In this document: positions 32,153 to 40,188 of the stretch, in pieces
Layout: every line of letters begins with the position of its first letter
How positions within the stretch are numbered: position 1 is the first letter of the stretch
Translations under genes and position numbers: made by a program
Notes under the pieces: generated by a model
Told to the model about the DNA's origin: nothing
Seen by the model: only the letters and a program-made list of their open reading frames with translations
Databases searched by the model: none
Assembly: GCA_947650875.1 (NCBI GenBank)
Contig: CANSXE010000009.1
Span: forward strand, 1 to 42,598
Direction: 5' to 3'
From: an uncultured Bacillota bacterium
GTDB lineage: Bacteria; Bacillota; Clostridia; Oscillospirales; Oscillospiraceae
Length of the DNA: 42,598 nt

Positions 32153-33940
32153 TTGAAAGAAAAAAAGAATCGAAAGCCCATGGGACGGGGCGGAAGCCTG
32201 CTGGTCAGCCTGCTGATTACGGCGGCGGTGGGCTTTGTGTACTTCTATGTATCACTGCCCGCCATCAACCCCCAATCCGGAGACTTTTACAGCTTTCTGG
32301 CTCTGCTGTGCGTTGTGTACACCGTCAGTATCTTTGCCCTGTCCGTCAAGCCGGCAGACGACTCTGTGGTACGCACCCCCAAGGAGAAACTGAAGGAGTG
32401 GTTTCAGTTTGTCAAAAAGAGCTGTCTGCCTGTGTTAATCCTCTTCGCCGCCATCATTGTGGTGTCCGTTGTGGGGCAAATCATCTCCATGCCTATTTTC
32501 CGGGCCTCTGCATACCGAGAGCTGCTCACCGTCCAGACCGGCGACTTTGCCGCCGACGTGGCGCAGATCTCCTTCAACGAGATTCCCACCCTGGACCGGG
32601 ACTCCGCCAACTATCTGGGTGACCGGCAGATGGGCACCCTCAGCGACATGGTCAGTCAGTTCGAGTACTCCAACGACTCCACCCAAATCAACTACCAGGG
32701 CCGGCCCGTCCGGGTGGCTCCCATCGCATACGCCGACTTGATTAAGTGGTTTACCAACCGGGGAAACGGCCTGCCCGCCTATGTGGTAGTGGACATGGTG
32801 ACGCAGGAGGCCAAGGTAGTGCGGCTGACCGAGGGAATCAAGTATTCATTCTCTGAGCCTCTGAACCGGAATATCATGCGCCACCTGCGGTTCCAGTACC
32901 CCACTATGATGTTCGCCACGCCCGAATTTGAAATCGACGAAAGCGGCCATCCCTGGTGGATTGCTCCCCGGGTGGTCAAGCGCATCGGCCTGTTCGGCGG
33001 GATGGATATCCAGGGCGCCGTGTTGGTGGACGCCGTCACCGGCGAGAGCACCTACCATGAGGAGGTCCCCAACTGGGTAGACACCCTCTATGTCCCCGAC
33101 CTCATCATGCAGCAATATGACTACTACGGCACCCTGGTCCACGGCTTCATCAACTCTGTTCTGGGCCAGCGGGATGTAACCCAGACCACCAGCGGCTATA
33201 ACTATATCGCCATGAATGACGATGTGTACGCCTACACCGGCGTCACCTCCGCCAATGCCGACCAGTCTAACCTGGGTTTTCTGCTGTGCAACATGCGCAC
33301 CAAGGAGACCCACTTCTACACCGCCCCCGGCGCCACCGAATACGCCGCTATGGCCTCTGCCCAGGGCGTGGTCCAGGATCTGGGCTACACCGCCACCTTC
33401 CCCCTGCTGCTGAACATCGCCGGGGAGCCCACCTATTTCATCCCCCTGAAGGACGCCACCAACCTGGTGAAGACCTATGCCATGGTCAATGTGGCTCAGT
33501 ACCAGATTGTGGCCACGGGGACCACCGTATCCGCCTGTGAGCAGAGCTATATCCAGATGCTCCGGGACAAGGGCGTCACCCAGACGGAACAGCTGCCCCA
33601 GACCGAAGCCACGGGCAAGGTCGCTGAGATCAGGACCGCCGTCATCGAGGGCAACTCCTTCTACTTCATCCGCCTGGAGGGCGAACAGGTCTTCTACTCC
33701 CTCTCCGCCGCCCAGAACCGGGAGGTGGTCACCTTGAACATCGGGGACACCGTCACCATCGAGCACGCTGTTCCCGGCGAGAACTCCTCGTCCTCCATTC
33801 TGGACGGTTACACCCTGACCATTCAAAGCCGTTCAAGCAGCCCCCTCAGCAGCTACTACCCACTATTCCCTGAACCCATTAACCCTGCTGATGGTGATTA
33901 TCAAACCTCTCCCGCCCAGCGGGAAAATACTGTCAATTAA
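32153..33940 (+). CDS. Unknown protein with membrane anchor and large extracytoplasmic domain, 595 aa
   Basis: Starts at TTG 32153 with AGAGGAG nine bases upstream. Three membrane segments lie near the N-terminus (about 14-33, 42-60 and 84-105), then about 480 residues that are expected outside the membrane. The outer part is rich in Tyr, Thr and Asp and has repeated strand-like units (YVVVDMVTQEAKVVRL; AVLVDAVTGESTYHEEVPNW; LGFLLCNMRTKETHFY), a texture seen in PepSY-like and other secreted beta-rich domains. I cannot name the family. The C-terminal 150 residues include a region like an OB or beta sandwich (KVAEIRTAVIEGNSFYFIRL). Monocistronic, with promoter and terminator. Confidence 0.8.
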   Translation: MKEKKNRKPMGRGGSLLVSLLITAAVGFVYFYVSLPAINPQSGDFYSFLALLCVVYTVSIFALSVKPADDSVVRTPKEKLKEWFQFVKKSCLPVLILFAAIIVVSVVGQIISMPIFRASAYRELLTVQTGDFAADVAQISFNEIPTLDRDSANYLGDRQMGTLSDMVSQFEYSNDSTQINYQGRPVRVAPIAYADLIKWFTNRGNGLPAYVVVDMVTQEAKVVRLTEGIKYSFSEPLNRNIMRHLRFQYPTMMFATPEFEIDESGHPWWIAPRVVKRIGLFGGMDIQGAVLVDAVTGESTYHEEVPNWVDTLYVPDLIMQQYDYYGTLVHGFINSVLGQRDVTQTTSGYNYIAMNDDVYAYTGVTSANADQSNLGFLLCNMRTKETHFYTAPGATEYAAMASAQGVVQDLGYTATFPLLLNIAGEPTYFIPLKDATNLVKTYAMVNVAQYQIVATGTTVSACEQSYIQMLRDKGVTQTEQLPQTEATGKVAEIRTAVIEGNSFYFIRLEGEQVFYSLSAAQNREVVTLNIGDTVTIEHAVPGENSSSSILDGYTLTIQSRSSSPLSSYYPLFPEPINPADGDYQTSPAQRENTVN

Positions 33941-33949
33941 AGAAACACA

Positions 33950-33985
33950 GGACCGTCCGTATTTTACGGGCGGTCCTATTTTTTT
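33950..33985. terminator. Terminator between the 595-aa gene and the GIY-YIG gene
   Basis: Stem GGACCGTCCGT / ACGGGCGGTCC (one G-T pair), loop ATTTT, then TATTTTTTT on the plus strand. The converging GIY-YIG gene ends inside it at 33976. Confidence 0.85.
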
Positions 33986-34221
33986 GCGATCAAAGCTTCC
34001 TTCTCACGCCTTGTCAGCCGCTTGATCTGGAACTCCCTGCGCAGGGCGGCGGATTTGTCGGGGACCTGTTCCTGATACACCAGCTCCAGAGGTCCTCTCC
34101 CCCGGGTGTATTTCGCCCCCTTCCCCGCCCGGTGGACGGCCAGACGGCGGGGAACGTCATCGGTGATGCCGGTGTACAGCGTACCGTCGCCGCAGCGGAG
34201 AATATAGACATACCAGGACAC
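33976..34221 (-). CDS. GIY-YIG nuclease-family protein (YhbQ-like)
   Basis: 81 aa from the GTG at 34221, with AGGGGGA seven bases before; an ATG at 34248 lacks a ribosome site. The single domain runs from WYVYILRCGDGTLYTGITDD through RRLAVHRAGKGAKYT to LELVYQEQ and a basic end. It has the GIY-YIG core (Y-V-Y-I ... Y-T-G), the conserved Arg and a short C-terminal LTRREK helix. Stand-alone proteins of this YhbQ/YazA-like group are widespread, and their role in DNA metabolism is poorly known. Monocistronic. Confidence 0.88.
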   Translation of the reverse strand: MSWYVYILRCGDGTLYTGITDDVPRRLAVHRAGKGAKYTRGRGPLELVYQEQVPDKSAALRREFQIKRLTRREKEALIAKK

Positions 34222-34309
34222 AGGAAATCCCCCTTTCCCACCTATCATAACATATTATGTCCAAATTGGAAACAATTCCTTTTTTATCCCCTCTCTGTGT
34301 CCAAACCTG

Positions 34310-34338
34310 TTGCCTTTTTCACTCGAAGATGATACAAT
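34310..34338 (+). promoter_or_regulatory. Promoter of trpS
   Basis: TTGCCT (34310-34315), 17 bases, TACAAT (34333-34338). No T-box core was found in the 57-base leader, so trpS is not under T-box control here. Confidence 0.65.
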
Positions 34339-34395
34339 ACAGTGATATTATATGGGCGCCGTTACCGGCGCTCTGGAATAAAGGAGCAACGACAC

Positions 34396-35394
34396 ATGGA
34401 CGAGAAAAAAGTAATGCTCTCCGGCATTCAGCCCAGCGGCGACCTGCACCTGGGCAACTACCTGGGCGCCATCAAGAACTGGGCAGCCCGGGCCGAGGAG
34501 TTTGACTGCTACTATTTCATGGCGGACATGCACACCATCACCGTCCGCCAGACCCCCGCCGACCTGCGCCGCCGCACGCTGGAGCAGCTGGCCCAGTACA
34601 TCGCCTGCGGCCTGGACCCGGAGAAAAACACCCTGTTTATCCAGTCCCACGTCCCCCAGCACGCCGAACTGGGCTGGGTACTCAACTGCTACACCATGTT
34701 CGGTGAGCTCAGCCGTATGACCCAGTTCAAGGACAAGTCCGCCAAGCACAAGGACAACATCAACGGCGGCCTGTTCACCTACCCCGCCCTCATGGCGGCA
34801 GACATTCTCCTCTACCAGCCCGACTTCGTCCCCGTGGGCGAGGACCAGAAACAGCATGTGGAGCTGACCCGGAACATTGTCCAGCGGTTTAACGGTGTCT
34901 ACGGCGATGTGTTCAAGATGCCCAAGCCCTACATCCCCAAGACGGGGGCCCGGGTGATGGGCCTGACCACCCCGGACAGCAAAATGAGCAAGTCCATCCC
35001 CGAGGGCTGCGTCTTCCTCATGGAGAAGCCGGAGGACATCGCCCGCAAGTTCAAGCGGGCCATTACCGACAGCGACACCGAGAATCCCGTCCGCTACGAC
35101 CCCGCCAACAAGCCCGGCGTGGCCAATCTCATGAACATCTACGCCGCCGTCACCGGGAAAACCTTCGACGAGATCGAGACGGAGTTCGCCGGCCAGGGCT
35201 ACGGCAAATTCAAGCCCGCTGTGGGCGATGCCGTGGTGGAGACCCTGCGCCCCATCCGGGAGGAGGCCACCCGCATCCTGGCCGACAAGGCCTACCTGGA
35301 GGGGGTCTATAAGGCCGGCGCGGAAAAGGCCTCCTATGTGGCCAACAAGACCCTGCGCAAGGTGTATAAAAAGGTGGGGTTTGTGGCCCGGTAA
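34396..35394 (+). CDS. trpS: Tryptophanyl-tRNA synthetase
   Basis: 332 aa, normal for the bacterial class I enzyme. SGIQPSGDLHLGNYLGAI carries the HIGH-equivalent HLGN (His18), and KMSKS is at 196-200. VPVGEDQKQHVELTRN (about 149-164) is the tryptophan-site region. The start at 34396 follows AAAGGAG. It is first of three genes; tagO-like follows after 78 bases. Confidence 0.97.
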   Translation: MDEKKVMLSGIQPSGDLHLGNYLGAIKNWAARAEEFDCYYFMADMHTITVRQTPADLRRRTLEQLAQYIACGLDPEKNTLFIQSHVPQHAELGWVLNCYTMFGELSRMTQFKDKSAKHKDNINGGLFTYPALMAADILLYQPDFVPVGEDQKQHVELTRNIVQRFNGVYGDVFKMPKPYIPKTGARVMGLTTPDSKMSKSIPEGCVFLMEKPEDIARKFKRAITDSDTENPVRYDPANKPGVANLMNIYAAVTGKTFDEIETEFAGQGYGKFKPAVGDAVVETLRPIREEATRILADKAYLEGVYKAGAEKASYVANKTLRKVYKKVGFVAR

Positions 35395-35472
35395 ACGCCC
35401 CGTCATGCAGGGCAAGGGCAGAGCCCTGGCCCTGTGTTACGCTAACCCACAGATAAAAAGAGGTCCTCAACT

Positions 35473-36624
35473 ATGACAATCCAACTTCCCGCCGTAGGGA
35501 TGGCCCTGGCCGCCCTTCTCACCGCCGCCCTGGTAGCTGTGATCTCCACGCCAGTGGTCCGTTCCCTGGCTTTCCGGGTGGGGGCGGTGGACATTCCCAA
35601 GGATAACCGCCGGATGCACGACCACCCCATCCCCCGCATGGGTGGCCTGGCCATCTTCTTGGGTTTCATCCTCAGCGTGCTCATCTTCGTGCCCCTCACC
35701 CCTGAACTGCGGGGTATGCTGCTGGGCAGTGTCGTCATTGTGATTCTGGGCATTCTGGACGACATCTTTGCTCTGCCCGCCCTGCCCAAGTTCTTTGTGC
35801 AGATCGGAGCCGCCTTCATCGCCGTGCTGGAGGGCAACCGCATTGAGTTTCTGTCCAACCCCAACCTGTTCAGCAAAGACCTCTTCTGGGAGCTGGGCTG
35901 GCTGGCCATCCCCATCACAGTGCTGTGGATCGTGGGCATCACCAACGCCGTCAACCTGATTGACGGGCTGGACGGCCTGGCCTGCGGAGTATCCACCATC
36001 AGCTCCATGACCATGCTGGTCATCGCCCTCGTCGTGAAAGAGCCCGATGTGGCCATCCTCATGGCCGCCCTGTCCGGAGCCTGCATCGGCTTTCTGCCCT
36101 ACAACCTGAACCCGGCCAAGATTTTCATGGGGGACACTGGCTCCACCTTCCTGGGCTTCATTCTGGCGGTGGTGTCCATCCAGGGGCTGTTTAAGTTCTA
36201 CACCATCATCTCCTTTGCCGTCCCCTTCCTCATGCTGGGCCTGCCCATCTTTGACACCTGCTTTGCCATCCTGCGCCGGGTATCCCACGGCCAGTCCCCT
36301 ATGGCCCCCGACCGGGGCCACATCCACCACCGGCTGATCGACATGGGCTTTACTCAGAAGCAGGCGGTGGCGGTGCTCTATATCATCAGCGCCATCCTGG
36401 GCCTGTCCGCGGTGGTGCTCACCACCATCGGCGTGGTGCGGGCCATGCTGTTCCTGCTGGCCCTGTGCGCCGCCGGCGCTGTGGCAAGCAAGCTCTTTTT
36501 GGATCGGGCCGGCGGCGGCGTACCCTCCCCCTCCTCCGGGGGCAGCCGGGTAGCCAAGCCCCGGCAGAGCCACCCCATGGAGAGCGGAAACTACTTCGGT
36601 GAGGAGGACCAGTCTGACAAATGA
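35473..36624 (+). CDS. Undecaprenyl-phosphate N-acetylglucosaminyl 1-phosphate transferase (TagO/WecA-type)
   Basis: 383 aa polytopic membrane enzyme of the MraY/WecA superfamily. It transfers GlcNAc-1-phosphate from UDP-GlcNAc to undecaprenyl phosphate, the first step of wall teichoic acid or other envelope glycans. About ten membrane segments are seen. Motifs: DNRRMHDHPIPRMGG, GILDDIFALP (DDxxD-like), NAVNLIDGLDGLACG (the NxxNxxDGxDGL signature, about 157-171), FMGDTGSTFLGF, and the HIHHRLIDMG loop (about 277-286) of the family. The cytoplasmic tail is glycine- and serine-rich. The stop overlaps the mnaA start (ATGA). Confidence 0.93.
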   Translation: MTIQLPAVGMALAALLTAALVAVISTPVVRSLAFRVGAVDIPKDNRRMHDHPIPRMGGLAIFLGFILSVLIFVPLTPELRGMLLGSVVIVILGILDDIFALPALPKFFVQIGAAFIAVLEGNRIEFLSNPNLFSKDLFWELGWLAIPITVLWIVGITNAVNLIDGLDGLACGVSTISSMTMLVIALVVKEPDVAILMAALSGACIGFLPYNLNPAKIFMGDTGSTFLGFILAVVSIQGLFKFYTIISFAVPFLMLGLPIFDTCFAILRRVSHGQSPMAPDRGHIHHRLIDMGFTQKQAVAVLYIISAILGLSAVVLTTIGVVRAMLFLLALCAAGAVASKLFLDRAGGGVPSPSSGGSRVAKPRQSHPMESGNYFGEEDQSDK

Positions 36625-37769
36625 AAACCATCAAGGTAATGACCGTCTTCGGCACCCGGCCGGAAGCCATTAAAATGGCCCCCCTGGCCCTGGAGCTGGC
36701 GAGACGCCCGGAATTTGAGGCCACCTGCTGCGTCACCGCCCAGCACCGGGAGATGCTGGACTCTGTGCTGGATATCTTTCATCTAAAGCCCGACTACGAT
36801 CTGAACATTATGGAGCCCCGGCAGACCCTGTCCACCATCACCGCCAAATGCCTGGGCGGCATGGACCAGGTGCTGGAGAAGGCCAGGCCCGACCTGGTGC
36901 TGGTCCACGGCGACACCTCCACCACCTTTGCCGGGGCCCTGGCCGCCTTCTACCACAAAATTCCTGTAGGACATGTGGAGGCCGGGCTGCGCACTTATGA
37001 CAAGTGGTCCCCCTACCCCGAAGAAATGAACCGGAAGCTGGTAGGGTCCATTGCAGACCTGCACTTCTGCCCCACCCCCTCCAACCGGGACAATCTGGCC
37101 CGGGAAAATATCACAAAGGGGGTATTTTTGACAGGTAATACTGTTATCGACGCCCTCCAAACAACGGTTATAAAGGATTTTTCCTTTTCAGAGAAAACTC
37201 TCAATAATTTAGATTATGTCAACCAAAAGGTGATCCTCCTAACCTGCCACCGGCGGGAGAACTACGGCCAGCCCATGACCGATATCATGACCGCCCTGCG
37301 TCGGGTTGCCGACGCCTTTCCGGAGACAGAGCTGGTCTACCCTGTTCACCTGTCTCCCGTGGTCCAGGAAGCGGCTCACAAATATTTGGACAACCACCCC
37401 CGTATCCATCTTATCGCCCCCCTGGCAGTGGATGAGATGCACAACCTTATGGCCCGGTGCCACATGGTCATGACCGACTCCGGCGGTCTTCAGGAGGAGG
37501 CCCCCGCCCTGGGCAAGCCGGTGCTTGTCCTGCGCAGAGAGACGGAGCGTCCCGAGGCGGTGGAAGCCGGCACCGTCCGTCTGGCCGGCGTGGAGGAAGA
37601 GACCATCTTCCACATGGCGTCTCAGCTGCTGTCCGACCCGGTTGAATACAACAAAATGGCCCACGCGGCCAACCCCTACGGAGATGGCCAGGCCTGCCGC
37701 CGCATTGCTGACGCCATCGCCTGGCACTTTGGCCTGCGGGATACGCCGCCGGAGACATTTAGCGCTTAA
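36621..37769 (+). CDS. mnaA: UDP-N-acetylglucosamine 2-epimerase (non-hydrolysing)
   Basis: 382 aa, standard for WecB/MnaA. Interconverts UDP-GlcNAc and UDP-ManNAc, giving the ManNAc used in teichoic-acid linkage units. Visible motifs: FGTRPEAIKMAPL at the N-terminus, VHGDTSTTFAG (about 94-104), VGHVEAGLRTYD with the catalytic Glu, ADLHFCPTP, LLTCHRRENYG (about 207-217) and MTDSGGLQEEAPALGKPVLVL (about 286-306). Co-translated with the tagO-like gene, which supports a common glycan pathway. Confidence 0.95.
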   Translation: MKTIKVMTVFGTRPEAIKMAPLALELARRPEFEATCCVTAQHREMLDSVLDIFHLKPDYDLNIMEPRQTLSTITAKCLGGMDQVLEKARPDLVLVHGDTSTTFAGALAAFYHKIPVGHVEAGLRTYDKWSPYPEEMNRKLVGSIADLHFCPTPSNRDNLARENITKGVFLTGNTVIDALQTTVIKDFSFSEKTLNNLDYVNQKVILLTCHRRENYGQPMTDIMTALRRVADAFPETELVYPVHLSPVVQEAAHKYLDNHPRIHLIAPLAVDEMHNLMARCHMVMTDSGGLQEEAPALGKPVLVLRRETERPEAVEAGTVRLAGVEEETIFHMASQLLSDPVEYNKMAHAANPYGDGQACRRIADAIAWHFGLRDTPPETFSA

Positions 37770-37819
37770 ATACCCTCTCTTTGAGAGAGTTTTGCCAACT
37801 GCACGGAGGTGAGGGACCC

Positions 37820-38575
37820 CTGGAACAAAAAAACCGACTTGTTATTGTCATCGCCATTGTAACCCTCATCGTGGGAGCCATTGTCGCCAGCTTCGGGCGG
37901 GTGATGTTTGTCGCCAATACTCCTGAGGTCATCCTCCCCTCCTCCAGTGCCGGATCGGGGGATATCCCCGGGCTGGGACAGCAGGACTACCAGCGGGTGG
38001 AGGTCACCACTCAGACAGTCACCGACGTGGTGGCGACCTTGGCCCGCCCCGCCAGCTACTACCGTGAGCTGACGGTAGAAACCTTCTGGACCGGGGGCTC
38101 GTCCATCACACAGGTTCAGGTGTGGACAGATGGCGGCTGGTCTCACAGCGTCCAGACTCTGCCCTCCAGGGCGGTACGCCACGACCTCACCGGCGAAAAC
38201 ACCGTCTACTACTGGTACAACGGCGCTCAGGAGTATGCAGCCGCCCCTGCGGACGAAAAGTCCTCCGACCTCGCCCAGCACATCCCCACCTATGAGACTG
38301 TTTTAGCGCTGGAATCCGACGAGATTACCGCCGCCGGTTATGAGCTGAGGGGGGACCTGCCCTGCATCCTGGTTGAGGTGCGGCGGAACGGCTCGGATAT
38401 ACTCCAGCGGTTTTGGATCAGCGTGAACAACGGCTTGCTCGTCTCCGCCGAGAGCGAGCAAAACGGCCAGCTCATTTACCGTATGACGGCCTACTCCCCT
38501 GTTCAGTCTCCATGCCCCACCTCAGCTTCCTTCGCCTTGCCGGACGGAGAGGTTCTGCATACGCTGGGGGAATAA
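37820..38575 (+). CDS. Signal-anchored extracytoplasmic protein of unknown function, 251 aa, apparent CTG start
   Basis: A GGAGGTGAGGG site lies five to ten bases before CTG GAA CAA AAA AAC CGA, giving the natural N-terminus LEQKNRLVIVIAIVTLIVGA. The alternative TTG at 37781 has no ribosome site and yields a charged leader. One uncleaved anchor (about 6-27) is followed by an outside domain of about 210 residues with beta-strand-like stretches (ELTVETFWTGGSSITQVQVW; ILVEVRRNGSDILQRFW; GLLVSAESEQNGQLIY). No family is recognised; the fold resembles lipoprotein-sorting LolA-like domains only in texture. It stands 50 bases after mnaA and may be co-transcribed. Confidence 0.75.
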   Translation: MEQKNRLVIVIAIVTLIVGAIVASFGRVMFVANTPEVILPSSSAGSGDIPGLGQQDYQRVEVTTQTVTDVVATLARPASYYRELTVETFWTGGSSITQVQVWTDGGWSHSVQTLPSRAVRHDLTGENTVYYWYNGAQEYAAAPADEKSSDLAQHIPTYETVLALESDEITAAGYELRGDLPCILVEVRRNGSDILQRFWISVNNGLLVSAESEQNGQLIYRMTAYSPVQSPCPTSASFALPDGEVLHTLGE

Positions 38576-38577
38576 AT

Positions 38578-38883
38578 TCACCCCTCTCTGTCCTCCCCCA
38601 GCCCCATAAGGAGTGTCAGCCCCAGGGCAATCACCAGGTCCAGGTCGTCCCCTTCCGCCATCAGATACAGCATAATAAGCAGCAGCAGGATATCGCCGGT
38701 GTCTATTCTGTCCAGGCGCAGCGTTTTCAGCAAACCGGACAGACTGTCCTTCCCCCCTGACAGGAAGTTGGGAAAGTGGACAGGCAATCCGTTTCTTTGT
38801 CCTGAACTGCGTGGGCGCTCCAGGGGCCGCTCCGGCTCAATGCGGGCATAGGAGGTATCCTCCGGGATGTAGCGGTTATACAC
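38578..38883 (-). CDS. Small protein with acidic tail helix, 101 aa
   Basis: The GTG at 38883 is preceded by AAAGGAGG; a TTG at 38904 is also in frame but has a poorer context. The N-terminal half is charged, with many Arg, Pro and Glu, and is probably unstructured. The C-terminal half (RIDTGDILLLLIMLYLMAEG, then DLDLVIALGLTLLMGLG) is an amphipathic, very leucine-rich hairpin followed by acidic residues. Such small TGDILLLLILL proteins recur in Clostridia and are thought to be linked to sporulation; I know of no proven function. It overlaps the upstream gene by eight bases. Confidence 0.7.
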   Translation of the reverse strand: MYNRYIPEDTSYARIEPERPLERPRSSGQRNGLPVHFPNFLSGGKDSLSGLLKTLRLDRIDTGDILLLLIMLYLMAEGDDLDLVIALGLTLLMGLGEDREG

Positions 38884-39295
38884 CCTCTCCCTCCTTTCCT
38901 CCAAGGGCGCCCAGAGCCGCCCGAATCAGCTTGGTCATCCTGGCGATTTGCAGCGCCCGGTCCAGCCGGGCCTGCTTCTCCTCCCGCAGAAAGGGGCGCA
39001 GGGCATTGAGCAGGGCGGCATTCCGGTCCTCTGTGTTCTGCATCTGCCGGATGACATCCATCCCTATTCGAATCATCCTGGGGTCCACCTGTCCCAGCAG
39101 GGCGGAGAGGTCAGGCATGGATTGAGATGTCTCCTCCGTCACAGGCATGTATGTATTCCCGTCCCCCGGCGGGTCTTCCGGCGCGGGGGACTCCTCCTGC
39201 CGGTCTCCGGACAAAGATCGGGCCAGGGCCATGATCTGGTTCATGGCCGCCTGGTTGCCCAAAATGGAATTTAACTTTTCCTCAAACTCCGCCAC
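38876..39295 (-). CDS. Hypothetical helical protein, 139 aa
   Basis: Start GTG at 39295, eight bases after GGGGG; a GTG at 39304 is adjacent to that site. The N-terminal region, AEFEEKLNSILGNQAAMNQI, is helical, followed by an acidic Pro/Glu-rich linker (about 33-65). The second half (DPRMIRIGMDVIRQMQNTED; ALLNALRPFLREEKQARLD; ARMTKLIRAALGAL) is rich in helices. No family recognised. It is the middle gene of a three-gene minus-strand cluster with two other small helical proteins, likely co-expressed. Confidence 0.7.
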   Translation of the reverse strand: MAEFEEKLNSILGNQAAMNQIMALARSLSGDRQEESPAPEDPPGDGNTYMPVTEETSQSMPDLSALLGQVDPRMIRIGMDVIRQMQNTEDRNAALLNALRPFLREEKQARLDRALQIARMTKLIRAALGALGGKEGEGV

Positions 39296-39347
39296 GGAAG
39301 ACACCCCCTCTATCAGCCCCCCTCTCCGGGGAAGCTATTAGATGTCC

Positions 39348-39587
39348 TTATTTCAATCCCGCCTGCCTGGCCTGACTGTCAATCCGGTCCACCAGCTCGG
39401 CCCCTTCTCTGCTGTGCATCAACTGATCCATCATAGCCATCAGCTGACTGGGGTCCCCTGCTGCGGCCTCCTGAGCCGCTTGCTTGACCTGACCGCTCTG
39501 TCTTTGGAGCAGCTCCATCAGCTTCTGTGCGTCGCTGGACTTGGCCAGCCGGGCAATGGCATCACGATTTTTCTCCGATAATTCCAT
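39348..39587 (-). CDS. Small helical protein, 79 aa
   Basis: The ATG at 39587 follows GGGAGGG. Reads MELSEKNRDAIARLAKSSDA and continues with QKLMELLQRQSGQVKQ and an Ala/Met-rich end, all helix-forming. I do not know the family. It leads the three-gene cluster and ends 52 bases before the next gene. Confidence 0.65.
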   Translation of the reverse strand: MELSEKNRDAIARLAKSSDAQKLMELLQRQSGQVKQAAQEAAAGDPSQLMAMMDQLMHSREGAELVDRIDSQARQAGLK

Positions 39588-39683
39588 TTCTGTCCCTCCC
39601 ATAAAAAGTGAATCGGTCCGGAAGCGGGTCCTGGTTCCGCTAACTATTTCAGTATATGCAAAGAAAGGTCCAGGTGACACTGC

Positions 39684-40142
39684 TTGAAGATTTTGGTCTT
39701 TTCCGACTCTCACCGCTCACTGTCCGGCATGTATGCCGCCATCGATCTCCACCGGCCCCAGCAGGTTATCCACCTGGGCGATATGATAAGCGACGCCGAG
39801 GAGGTGGCCGAGCACTACCCCAAACTCCCCTTCTGCATGGTACCCGGCAACTGTGACGGCTGGATGATCTCCGTTCCGCTCAAGAAGCAGATTACCCTGG
39901 AGGGTAAGTCCATTCTCCTGTCCCACGGACACCGCTGGGAGGTTAAGCGCGGCTACAGCCTGGCCATCGCCGACGCCCGGGCCGTGGGGGCGGACATCCT
40001 GCTCTTCGGCCACACCCACAATCCCCTGTGCGAACAGCTGGAGGACGGTCTCTGGATGATGAATCCCGGTGCCGCCCGGTCCAGCTATGGATTGATTGAA
40101 ATTGAGGACGGGACAATCTCTTGCTCTCTCCACCGCACATAG
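39684..40142 (+). CDS. YfcE/MJ0936-type metallophosphodiesterase
   Basis: 152 aa from TTG 39684, preceded by AGGTGA; compact calcineurin-like fold. Motifs that bind the two metal ions: D8-x-H10 (FSDSHRS), LGDMISD (about 31-37), PGNCD with the Asn, SHGHRW and GHTHNP (about 110-115). The family hydrolyses phosphodiesters such as cyclic nucleotides or model substrates; its real substrate is unknown. It is 46 bases ahead of cardiolipin synthase. Confidence 0.9.
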   Translation: MKILVFSDSHRSLSGMYAAIDLHRPQQVIHLGDMISDAEEVAEHYPKLPFCMVPGNCDGWMISVPLKKQITLEGKSILLSHGHRWEVKRGYSLAIADARAVGADILLFGHTHNPLCEQLEDGLWMMNPGAARSSYGLIEIEDGTISCSLHRT

Positions 40143-40188
40143 GGCAAAACACTTTCTTGGTACGGCTATGTAAAGAAGGTGAATTTCT

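Noticed and set aside
34348-35415. 355-codon antisense frame across trpS
   Set aside because: Shadow of the strong codon bias of trpS; real trpS has both class I motifs.
35407-35433. GC-rich palindrome between trpS and the tagO-like gene
   Set aside because: No T-run, and it lies inside a probable operon, so not called a terminator.
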